12,061 nucleotides of DNA from Phoronis ovalis (GCA_028565635.1 JAOXYB010048081.1:1-12061), one strand, 5' to 3'; numbered from the stretch's first letter, positions 1-7,278 are shown. Translations and numbers: made by a program. Notes: generated by a model from the sequence alone, not told the origin.

Positions 1-166
1 ACAACAGACTTCGAGATATGGCTTAGTGAATTTTGGACGATCAATAAATTAATTGAAAAGATGCCAAAAAAATAAAAGCAAACCTTTTAGTACCGAAATA
101 TTCTCAAAGATCATCGTTGTAACTCAATACAATCATTTTAGAACATTTTGAATTTTTTCCAAAATT

Positions 167-206
167 TGACCTTTGACCTTCAACTGACCTTTTGACCTCA
201 AGGTCA
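167..206 (+). promoter_or_regulatory. Cluster of nuclear-receptor half-sites inside repeat copy 1
   Basis: TGACCT occurs at 167-172 and 174-179 with one base between (DR1 geometry), then at 185-190 and 193-198 with two bases between (DR2 geometry), followed by AGGTCA at 201-206. These are exact consensus half-sites for RXR/HNF4/COUP-type receptors. They belong to the repeat family, so they may be a repeat feature rather than an active enhancer. Binding is inference only. Confidence 0.4.
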
Positions 207-342
207 ACAATGGCCTACCTCAGGGATGTCATACATCAAATATCAAGTTCCTAGCTGTAACCGTCTTCGAGATATAGCTTGCTGAAAATTAGAAAAAGAA
301 GAAAAAAAGGAAAAGAAGAAGAAAGAAATTGTACAAAACCAA

Positions 343-372
343 TAGGCTTGCTCCCTTATAGGAGCAACCCTA
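343..372 (+). other. Terminal hairpin of repeat copy 1
   Basis: The left arm at 343-354 (TAGGCTTGCTCC) pairs with 361-372 (GGAGCAACCCTA) around the 6-nt loop CTTATA. Eleven of twelve positions pair; the exception is a C/C mismatch at 347/368. The outer TAGG...CCTA pairs match those of the hairpin at 6062-6086, but the inner stem bases differ and remain paired. Confidence 0.75.
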
Positions 373-380
373 ATTATCAT

Positions 381-3090
381 TTTCACATGTGAAGTGTTTT
401 GAAACATATTAGGGAAAACCAGAAAAATATAATGAAATATGATTATCAAATTTTCAACATCTCGTAGTCTTTTTAAACAACTTCCTGTCCGAAAATGTTT
501 GTTACTGTTTGGTCATTTGTTGAAGGGCCATTCACATGACACTTGAAAGTAAATGTCATTAAGGCCAATCCTTTGAGAATACTGAAGGTCAAAGAAATAA
601 CCACCTAAAAGGGTCATTTAGCTATGAAACAGTGTCCATGCACATAAGCATGGAACTGTACATGAAATATGTATATTTTATCTGGTGTTTTGAAATTCAA
701 CCACATCCACAAACATGGACTTGGTGAATTATTATCTTCTTATAGCCAGATATCAAGGTGGCATGCCATGGTATTTAGCCACATTTTGAATGTTGACTGT
801 TGTGGTATCTTAATGTTTGGTGTAATGTATTCAAAAATATTTCTGAAAGCAACCACAGTGGAGTAACATCATGGAATCATAATAAAAATAACTATAATGT
901 GAGAAATTAATATAAATTATGAGAAATAAATATTGAAATTAATATGTTTAATAGAACTACTGGCTTTAAGGATGATATACCATGCTGTATATGTGTCAAT
1001 AATTTTCCAAAGATTACAAGATAACAACCTAATAGTTGACATGGATATGATGGACTTCCTCTGTTGTCATACCAGTATAGCACTTGATGAAAAATGAAAT
1101 CAGGATGTGGACATTGAGCCTGCTAATTTTCATTAAAAATTAATAAAATTATAATTTTTCAGAGAAACGCTTTGAAATTCAAAAGCAAACTATAATTTGA
1201 ATGATGGGGGTGTAGTGCTAAGAGCTTGTTTAAAAAAATATATATTAACGATTGACGTCATTTCAGAAAAGGGCAAATTAAGATATGAAAAAACAAAGTT
1301 AAATTTTTACGTAATATTCCAAAAAATAGGTTCATTGCTCTTGTTATCTTTAAACATATTAACATAATGTTAGGGAAAGGAGAACAAAAATTAGAAGTAG
1401 AAACTTACTATTCAAAGTGTTTGTTTTTTATTATTAAATAGAATATTGTGTATGGCATTTTATGGTAGAAATACTTTTATTTAAATATACACGTGTAGGT
1501 TGAAATAGCTTGCGTTTACGTTGATATTAATTAATAACAGACAATTAACATTATTTGCAAAACTGATCACATTACGCAGCTTTACAAATCAGGTAATGTT
1601 TTATGGTCATGTGACTTAAAACATGTTTCATTGATAAATTTTTTTTTGATGTAGGCATTATCAAGTCGGTAAAAAAATCAATACTTCAAATTGCTATAAT
1701 GATTCCAAAAATATGAACAGCAGACAGCAGCAATATAAGAAAGCTATAATTAATCACACCTAGAAACAAGTAGAAAAATCTTAAAATGTGAAAGTCACAT
1801 TTGTTTGAGGTAAGCTAATTTTTGGAAATGATAATGAACTATTGTATTGCAACATTTGAAATCAAGAGCAAAGGATGTCTCAATATTTGATGACAGTTGG
1901 AGTACTACAAGAAGCATTTATCAATTGGAGTGAATAACATTAGTGTGGCATGTAAATTTGTGCGTAGGTTTCATTGAGAAAAAAATGTGCTTGAATAAAA
2001 ATTAATATGTGGATCATGTAACAGCATATCAAAGTAGACTCTTCCGGTTAATATTCAGATCTAGTGCATGTACTGTCAGCATATGAAATGTACTTCCAAC
2101 CTGAATCTAATTAAGAAGTTTGCAACTAAACGTTACTTTCTGTTCCCTGATAGACAGGTAAAGTAATTTAGAGTGATTTTATTATGGGAAGCATTTACTG
2201 CTGTGTTCAATATGTACATCACACATGTATCGTAACTTTGGATACATAAAAAATTGTATAATTTTTTATTGTGCAGTGGCATTGTACCGAGAAAATGTTT
2301 ACCGAATAAGTGTAAATTTTACCTTTATTAGCTAAATACATTTCTATCTCATATCAACTATACTGGCTTCAGAAGACCTTAATAACTAATAACTATTTCA
2401 AAGTTGATTAAATGAAGAAGAACAATTGTAAATGTTTACTTGGAAGTGGGAATTGGGAAGTGGTTGAAAAACACCGCCATCTCTATAGCCCAGTTGTCCT
2501 TGGTTTCTTATAAACTTTACACGAAACTCCTTCAATAAAATTGTCGTTAAACTTTGGTGGACAGAAAATATATAAAAATGTAATAGAGTAAAAATAATGT
2601 TTTACATGGTCTTGTGTACCTTTTTTTGGTACTAACTATAGGTTACAATAACCAAGTGTTCAAGCATTTACTTCATGTGAGCAATACATAACAAAATTAT
2701 GTTCTCAGAATAATTTTATAGATTGTTCTGTAGAGGCGGAAACAGCTATTAGGTTCACTGATAAAATATTTTTGAAATAATGTTTCTCTTTGGACATATC
2801 CTGTTGTATGCATTTCCTAGTATGCAATTATAGATTGCTTGGTAATTAACTTGCTTTGGCAAATTTATTCTAAATGTACTTGTATTTGATAAAGTTTTCT
2901 CATTACATTTCTCATATTTGTTCACAGAAATTATTATTCATCTGAGCTTCTGCATCTAAGCATTTTTGTTCGAGCCTACTGAACTAATTCTACAATTTAG
3001 GCTTCTATTTGTCTGAAATGAGTGAGGCACTGGCTCTAGAGTAACCTTTATTTTCAAGTAATTTCCCCTGGCACACTGTACTGCCAATGA
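381..3090. other. Long AT-rich stretch without a supported gene
   Basis: I see no convincing coding region here on either strand. Isolated motifs include a perfect cAMP-response palindrome TGACGTCA at 1253-1260 and an E-box palindrome ACACGTGT at 1489-1496. Several 3' splice-site-like pyrimidine tracts are also present, the best ending in TTGTTCACAG at 2927 and in CTGTTCCCTGATAG at about 2153. The 2927 site is followed by a 17-codon open frame (from 2929, stop at 2980-2982) that could be a short last exon on the plus strand, but chance is an equally good explanation. If a minus-strand gene starts at 3233, much of this stretch would be its first intron. Confidence 0.5.
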
Positions 3091-3095
3091 CACAA

Positions 3096-3233
3096 CTAAC
3101 AGAAATTATGTCGAGAGCTGGCAGCATGTAGATACAGTTCAGCTTCCACCATGTTGCAAATGTCTCCGGGGTTACTGGCCTTCTTTTTGGATGCGAGTTT
3201 GTTGTCAAAACTCGAAATATCCACCCATTTCAT
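3096..3233 (-). CDS. Possible first coding exon or small ORF, 45 codons, unknown product
   Basis: I do not recognise the protein. The minus-strand ATG at 3233-3231 is preceded by ATACC, giving an A at -3, a good eukaryotic start context. An in-frame TAG lies 14 codons upstream, so this is the first ATG of its frame. The peptide begins MKWVDISSFDNKLASKKKAS, continues with NPGDICNMVEAELYLHAA, and stops at TAG after Cys45. Its composition is protein-like: mixed charged and hydrophobic residues, and a locally higher GC content than the flanks. The stop overlaps a possible 5' splice site, T|GTTAGT at about 3100, so the frame may continue in an exon further left; GTTAGT is not an ideal donor. The promoter-like motifs just upstream on the same strand are the main support. 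A random 45-codon frame is not rare, so it could be spurious. A longer overlapping frame at 3005-3208 opens with TTG, not ATG, and I treat it as a shadow. Confidence 0.4.
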   Translation of the reverse strand: MKWVDISSFDNKLASKKKASNPGDICNMVEAELYLHAASSRHNFC

Positions 3234-3341
3234 GGTATGTTGTTCTTCAAAATCACCCTGAGTGTCGCAGCCTATAAACCTCCACTAGAACTTTTAAACT
3301 TTCATATTTCATGATTTCTTTCCTCTCAAATTTAAGTTCCG

Positions 3342-3612
3342 TTTATAGACTCTGAAAGAACTCAATCCGGCCTTTGATCATTCGCCTGGATACACTTCCG
3401 GAACTAGAAGCAAGTGACAGCCAATGAGAACTTGTGAGAACCAAATTTTTATATGTGGCGATCAGTTACTAGGAAGCGTGTGGCAAACGGGTCCTTCTTA
3501 GAAGCTATTGGTTGTTGGAAATTATACCATGCAATGTGATTGGCTACTTTTAGGTGGGCGGTGTTTTCAAATTGATTGACGGGCAGGGAAATACAAAATA
3601 CAAACCTATTGG
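3342..3612 (-). promoter_or_regulatory. Promoter-like motif cluster upstream of the 3233 ATG
   Basis: Read on the minus strand toward the ATG at 3233, there are inverted CCAAT boxes at 3608-3612, 3539-3543 (context TAGCCAATCAC) and 3507-3511. A GC box is at 3556-3561 and a plus-oriented CCAAT (AGCCAATGAG) at 3421-3425. A canonical ETS site TTCCGGAAGTG spans 3403-3393, and a TATAAA occupies 3347-3342. A TATA box here would place transcription start near 3310-3318, leaving about 80 nt of 5' leader. NF-Y, ETS and GC boxes occurring together are typical of animal promoters. CCAAT boxes work in both orientations, so a divergent promoter is possible, but I find no coding start on the plus side. No transcript evidence is available here. 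Confidence 0.45.
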
Positions 3613-3787
3613 CCAGAGATTTCTGTTAAAACCTTTTGTACTTTTCTGAGGAAATTTTTGAGATTTCTTGGTGCACAAGTGACTCATTTGGGAGACTCAT
3701 CCCTGTATTCATTATGTATATAATTAAGCATCCCAGGCAAACTGCCTTTACTTATATTACTGGGGGATGTGAAATTTGATCTTATCA

Positions 3788-3873
3788 GCGCCAGTTGGCA
3801 ATGCTAGACATTTTACAGCTAATTCAGTAAAATGTCTGGCATGCACTAATGCCATCTAGCCGATGCAAACAGG
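3788..3873. other. Imperfect hairpin with a 16-bp core stem
   Basis: The arm at 3801-3816 (ATGCTAGACATTTTAC) pairs with 3827-3842 (GTAAAATGTCTGGCAT) around a 10-nt loop, with a single T/G wobble. After an asymmetric interior gap the flanks (about 3788-3798 with 3850-3862) can pair further, imperfectly. The size is in the range of a microRNA precursor, but I recognise no known mature miRNA, and the large asymmetric gap argues against one. It could instead be a small foldback remnant. Confidence 0.45.
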
Positions 3874-4049
3874 TAGTATTCTGAAGCTACTCGTGCATTG
3901 CATGTTATATAATCTGTAATATATTAAATTAGAAATACATCTAATGTCTATATGTTTCATTACACATACAGGGTAATGCAAGGCTTGCAATTTTACATGT
4001 CCAGTTCCTGTTTTCATATCATTTGCATTAATTTTGCCAATGATACCCT

Positions 4050-4640
4050 GGTCTTATCAGCTTGATTAAACTAGGTTGTAGCTATGTTCATGAATTAATT
4101 GACCAGCTACCAGTATTTGACAAGCCATTTTTAAATTACATATTGTAATTAACAATTAATAATTGACGATTGTAAAAAAACTGTAGTCATGTCTCATTTT
4201 CATGCAAGTTATAACATAACCCAACCCGCCCTCTTGTTGATTGTTTAAATTAGGATGTGGCTACCCAAAGATCCTGAAGTGATGTACTTAATTGATGCCA
4301 GTATGTGTCAATTCATGATTATTGTACAATGTATAACAAAAAAAATTAAGCTTGTAGCTATGAGTACATTGCCATAATTATTATAACTAGCTACTACTAT
4401 TTGTCAAGCCATTTGTTAATTATTTATTGTAATTAATAACAGAAACGCATGACAAAAGTCATATAATAAAAGCTGCAGATAAACTTGTCCTGTTCCTGCA
4501 GATTCATACACCAAGCCACCCTCCCTTGTTTTCTTCCCATGATGACATTAATGACGTAACACCAGTATTTGTCAAGCCATTTATATTGTATAATAGAAAA
4601 AAAAACATTAGCCTAGCTACATCTTCATTTCTATGTAGCA
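4050..4640 (+). repeat. Degenerate tandem repeat, about 280-bp unit, three copies
   Basis: A core TATTTGWCAAGCCATTT occurs at 4114, 4398 and 4566. The first two units also share GTAGCTATG (ending 4086 and 4362) and a pyrimidine-rich block, CCAACCCGCC at 4221 versus CCAAGCCACC at 4511. Spacings of 276 to 290 bp between shared landmarks show a unit of about 280 bp with small indels. The third copy is internally deleted: its core is only about 20 bp from the GTATAAYA-A-rich-TAGCTA block, against about 217 bp in the first unit. Nothing coding is seen. It could be a decayed satellite or a repeat-bearing mobile element. Confidence 0.5.
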
Positions 4641-4737
4641 CTATTGTTTGTTAACTTAATTATATGCCATTCACTCATAACATTTCAAATGGTTTGAAAA
4701 TCAGATTTATGAGTTTTTCAAATTACTTTGGCAAATC

Positions 4738-5102
4738 TCAGTCTCAGGCCTACCTAACCAGTGTAGCTCGAACCGTCAATCCACACTCGCGCATCTGTTT
4801 CCTACCACTCGAACCCTTTTTCCGTGTTTCGCACCGAAATTCCTGCTACTCGAACCATCGTTTCCGTAGACTCGCACAAGTTGCCAGGAACTGGAACAGA
4901 TTTCCAGAGACTCGGACCTGCTGCTCGAGTCACCGGAAATATGTACGAGTTCCTGGCAACTTGTACTAGTCTACTTAAACGATGGTCCGAGTAGCCAGAA
5001 TTTCTGTGCGAAACACGGAAAAAGGGTTTGAGTGTAGGAAACATGTGTGCGAGTGCGTATTGACGTTCGAGTCTATGCTGGTTAGATTAGGCCTGAGTCT
5101 GA
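4738..5102. mobile_element. Foldback element: two arms of about 179 bp around a tiny centre
   Basis: The left arm (4738-4916) and right arm (4924-5102) are inverted copies with an estimated 80-85% identity, separated by only a few bases; the axis is near 4920. The outer ends read TCAGTCTCAGGCCT on the left and TCAGACTCAGGCCT on the right when inverted. The arms are built of 19-22 bp modules beginning CTCGAACC or CTCGCAC, described separately. There is no coding capacity; the frames at 4664-4969 (+) and 4802-5044 (-) give near-identical peptides simply because the DNA is palindromic. The architecture matches foldback elements such as Drosophila FB and sea-urchin TU, whose arms also contain short tandem repeats; no sequence identity with either is claimed. 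No clear target-site duplication is seen, partly because another inverted-repeat element begins at its right end. Confidence 0.8.
4767..4910 (+). repeat. 20-bp modular array forming the foldback arm
   Basis: Modules start at 4767, 4786, 4808, 4828, 4849, 4871, 4891 and 4911, giving lengths of 19, 22, 20, 21, 22, 20 and 20. The consensus is roughly CTCGMACC, 3-5 variable bases, TTTCC, then 3-5 bases ending in A. Types alternate: modules 1, 3 and 5 read CTCGAACC and are exactly 41 bp apart, while modules 2, 4 and 6 read YTCGCRC. This indicates a dimeric 41-bp higher-order unit. The same register is kept in inverted orientation in the right arm, with module 1' starting at 5071 on the minus strand. 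Confidence 0.75.
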
Positions 5103-5468
5103 ATATATCCATTCATTAGTGTTCCGTGCCTTCTCAACTAATATCTGGGCTTACCCATAGTTAATTTCCGTTATCTTCCTTCAACTTAGCAACAGCGAAA
5201 TAAATGCGTCATTTAGCTTTTGACCCAATCGAGATAAGCTTTTCTCTCTGTGTGATTGATCTTCTTTACTGGCTACTCGCATAGTCCACTATTATACTTA
5301 TTAGTGTAAGCTGCAATTTTATTGGTGTCCAGACTTTTGCGTGCACTTTATATCTAAATAAATATATTATTGTTTTCCTGTTTTTCAAATAATATACGAA
5401 AATTGACTATGGTTAAGCCCAGATGTTAGTTGAGAAGGCACGGAACACTAATGGATGGATTTATTCAG
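5099..5468. mobile_element. MITE-like element with 65-69 bp terminal inverted repeats
   Basis: Left end 5103-5167 and right end 5400-5464 are inverted copies with 5 mismatches in 65. Pairing can be extended by CTGA (5099-5102) against TCAG (5465-5468). The ends contain TTAGTGTTCCGTGCCTTCTC, and the inner stretch of about 230 bp is AT-rich with no open frame of note. It is therefore non-autonomous, relying on a transposase from elsewhere if it was ever mobile. Its left end coincides with the right end of the foldback element, so the CTGA bases are shared. I could not find a clean target-site duplication, so its superfamily is left open. Confidence 0.75.
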
Positions 5469-5504
5469 GCCAAATCATGGGTTAACCTGTTGAGCTATAC
5501 TAAC

Positions 5505-5640
5505 CGGCTTGGGTAGGTGGTTTAGCCAAACCAGCGTGGGAAAGTCGAATACACTATCACACAATAATCTCAAACCGATTTGAAAAAGAAAAACCATTGC
5601 TAAACTGATTGGTTTTGAAATTTTTGTATGAACAGCATAT
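5505..5640 (-). mobile_element. Partial copy of the CTGTTCACA repeat family
   Basis: Read on the minus strand, this matches the left half of the element at 9328-9587. Shared blocks are ATGCTGTTCA, ACAAAAATTTCAAA, TCGGTTYGAGATT, TGTGTGA, GACTTTCCCA and CTACCCAAGCSGG. It is interrupted by small indels, and the right half is missing or too diverged to see. The two copies point in opposite directions. It starts about 20-40 bp after the end of the 5099-5468 element. Confidence 0.6.
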
Positions 5641-5719
5641 TTAGAGATTTAAGTAATAAAAAGTGGATAGTTTTGACAAGTTGTAAATGAAACTAGACTT
5701 GCCTATTAGCAAAGGCCAG

Positions 5720-6090
5720 GTTGCACAGAGAAATAGTTTGCTATCCAGACCTATTAGGATTATCCTGGAACCCATGGATGTTCAAATTTTGACTGTTTGA
5801 CTTCTGAATGACCTTTTGGAATTCAAAGTCCGCTAAGGTAACCTCTAAATGACCTGTTAACTTCATTTTTGAACTTTTCATCAAATTTATGGAATTTATT
5901 TTTTTGACCTTTTGACCTCAGAATGACCTCAAATTGACTCCTGACCAATTTTTGTATGTTCCCTTCCCCACTAAGTCTACAGCTCAAGTGTGGTACCTGT
6001 ACCTCAAAGCGTTTAAGATATAGATGTTTGAAAATCGGAAGAAAAAAAGATACAATCCCAATAGGTTGCACCTGCTGTGCAACCTAATTA
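5720..6090 (+). repeat. Hairpin-tailed interspersed repeat, copy 2
   Basis: This is the same family and orientation as 1-380. It contains TGACCT half-sites at 5905-5910, 5913-5918 and 5924-5929 (DR2 then DR5 spacing), a GATATAGATG block near 6018, a purine tract at 6037-6050, AATAGG, a perfect hairpin at 6062-6086 and the closing CCTAATTA. The 5' limit is uncertain: an AGGTTGCAC at 5718-5726 repeats the hairpin arm sequence and might mark the start. No protein is encoded. Similarity to copy 1 is by order of landmarks rather than continuous identity, so divergence is high. Confidence 0.55.
6062..6086 (+). other. Terminal hairpin of repeat copy 2
   Basis: TAGGTTGCAC (6062-6071) pairs perfectly with GTGCAACCTA (6077-6086) around the 5-nt loop CTGCT. 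The 10-bp stem shares its outer TAGG/CCTA and the TTGC with the hairpin at 343-372, but has A-C where copy 1 has TCC, with the partner strand changed to match. Confidence 0.8.
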
Positions 6091-6099
6091 ATGAAATTG

Positions 6100-6252
6100 G
6101 TTGTATATGTGTGTGTATCTGTGGTAGTTTACTTTGATTAGGGTCTACTCGAGGATGTGGTTCAGCTTCCTTCTCAAAATGGAATGGCTTACTAGCTTGA
6201 CATTCAGAAATATACCTGTTGAAAGCACACCTAGCTTCCTGTACCCAGTACA
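6100..6252 (-). other. Weak minus-strand exon-like open stretch
   Basis: On the minus strand a pyrimidine-rich tract ends in ATTTCTCAG just before 6252, followed by an open frame whose peptide includes YWVQEARCAFNRYISECQ and HFEKEAEPHPRVDP. Possible donors are AACAG|GTATAT (exon 6216-6252) and CTA|GTAAGC (exon ending about 6193). The frame runs on into the neighbouring repeat, so its real extent is unclear. I recognise no protein family. It could be an exon, a decayed coding fragment or chance. Confidence 0.2.
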
Positions 6253-6326
6253 CTGAGAAATTAAAATGTATATCCAATATGTGAAGGTGGATACTTATTT
6301 TTTCATTTATTTTTTAATTTATGTAG

Positions 6327-6407
6327 GATGTGGTTCTTCTGCTAGATTTAACATCCTGTTTCCAAAACTATCAGTACTTTTCCACAAAATTACAGATTGT
6401 ACTCAAG
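6327..6407 (+). other. Weak plus-strand exon candidate, 81 nt
   Basis: A long T-rich tract (about 6297-6323) ends in ATGTAG at 6326, a strong-looking 3' splice site. It is followed by 81 nt, a multiple of three, ending in CTCAAG before GTATTC at 6408. One frame reads DVVLLLDLTSCFQNYQYF and onward through IVLK; another frame is also open, so the reading frame itself is not decisive. The donor is weak because it lacks G at +5. I recognise no protein. Confidence 0.2.
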
Positions 6408-6483
6408 GTATTCGGAACTCGTAGGAGTTGGTGCATTTTAGCAGATATCCATCTTGTATAATATGTAAGGGTATATGAAGTAA

Positions 6484-6699
6484 CATATTCAGGAAGAGCC
6501 AAGTACTTCTTCAAGTATTACCAACATGAAAATGCAACAATGTGCGGAGTTCTCGGTGTGCTTTGATATTGATGTTAGTGGTTTAAAATTACTTCAACAC
6601 CAGATGGCAGTGTTTAATGGAATAACTCCCTTGAAATCTCCACTGCTGTGTACAACACATGAGAGATGTGCGATCCTGATGTATTTTTTTATTTCATAG
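6484..6699 (+). other. 71-codon open frame with a possible splice acceptor
   Basis: From just after a TAA at 6481-6483 the frame is open to TAG at 6697-6699. ATATTCAG at 6485-6492 could be a 3' splice site giving an exon from 6493 that starts EEPSTSSSITNMKMQQCAEF and would carry the stop. Only a short intron of about 85 nt would separate it from the 6327-6407 candidate. The first ATG in frame is at about 6526. The C-terminal part is hydrophobic and low in information. Frames of this length are expected by chance in a 12-kb window, so this is only a lead. Confidence 0.18.
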
Positions 6700-7276
6700 C
6701 TCATGTTTTGACAGTTATCATGAAGTGTTAACATAATACTTTCTTCCCACTTAAAAATCTCAGGAAAACTAAATTTCAAAGTGATGTATGCAGTATTATG
6801 TATAAAATAAACTTTATGTTGATTTGTACTTGGTTGTTAAATAATAATATCTGTTATTGATAATTCAGTTAGTTAACTAGTACCACACAAGTTCCCTGAT
6901 TACTTCCTTGTTATATGATTTCAGCAATGTGGGAAACAAAGCTGCAGTTTGCTCTGGTTCCCTGTGATATAAAGTTATGTGCACATTCCTGCATTCATTT
7001 GTTTCTCATTGGATGACCTTCACTTGTTTAGATTATCTGCTGGTTACATTGTGCAAAAATGTTAATTGTTTCATGCAACTGAGAACTGTTGGTTTATTAG
7101 CTTGGTGGCTGCACTGTCACTTGCTTACTAAATAATAAATACTATGAAAAAGTATTTGTAGGGATGACTTTGGTTAGTTTTAAATGTAACACTAATTGTG
7201 ATCTTGAATTGTCGATAACAAATAATTGGACTAGTGTGGCTGTCAACCATTGGTCTGTGGGCTTTACTATGTAGGG
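6700..7276. other. Stretch without a supported gene
   Basis: I see nothing here that I can defend. A 3' splice-like tract ending in TATGATTTCAG at about 6925 is followed by a short open frame with no good donor. The region is AT-rich single-copy-looking DNA leading to the TIR element at 7279. Confidence 0.4.
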
Positions 7277-7278
7277 TA

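Larger units (their letters stand above)
1..380 (+). repeat. Hairpin-tailed interspersed repeat, copy 1 (5' end outside window)
   Basis: No protein is encoded; this looks like a non-autonomous interspersed repeat. In order it holds a CTTCGAGATATGGCTT block (9-24), a run of TGACCT half-sites (167-206), a second CTTCGAGATATAGCTT block (265-280), a 38-nt pure purine tract (291-328), and a terminal hairpin (343-372) followed by ATTA. The same order of TGACCT cluster, GATATA-type block, A/G-rich tract, AATAGG and hairpin recurs at 5760-6090, which is why I treat both as one family. The two GATAT blocks lie 256 bp apart, so the body may be a head-to-tail array of units. The right end is placed just after CCTAATTA, the last stretch shared by both copies. 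The left end lies beyond the window. The transposition class is unknown. Confidence 0.6.

Noticed and set aside
669-866. 65-codon plus-strand open frame
   Set aside because: It has an ordinary ATG but a low-information, hydrophobic and histidine-rich peptide, no promoter or splice context, and a length expected by chance here.
381-3090. tRNA, rRNA, CRISPR or bacterial operon structures
   Set aside because: No cloverleaf, no rRNA core sequence, no regularly spaced direct repeats and no ribosome-binding-site-linked ORFs were seen anywhere in the window.
3005-3208. 67-codon minus-strand open frame
   Set aside because: It opens with TTG rather than ATG and overlaps, out of frame, the better-supported ATG frame at 3096-3233.
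4664-5044. Two overlapping open frames on opposite strands with similar peptides (both containing FFRVSHRNS)
   Set aside because: The similarity is a consequence of the DNA palindrome; the reading frames follow the foldback arms and are not independent genes.
5984-6277. 97-codon minus-strand open frame taken as a whole gene
   Set aside because: It opens with TTG and reads straight through the terminal hairpin and purine tract of the repeat; only the part right of 6100 is kept, as a weak exon-like stretch.
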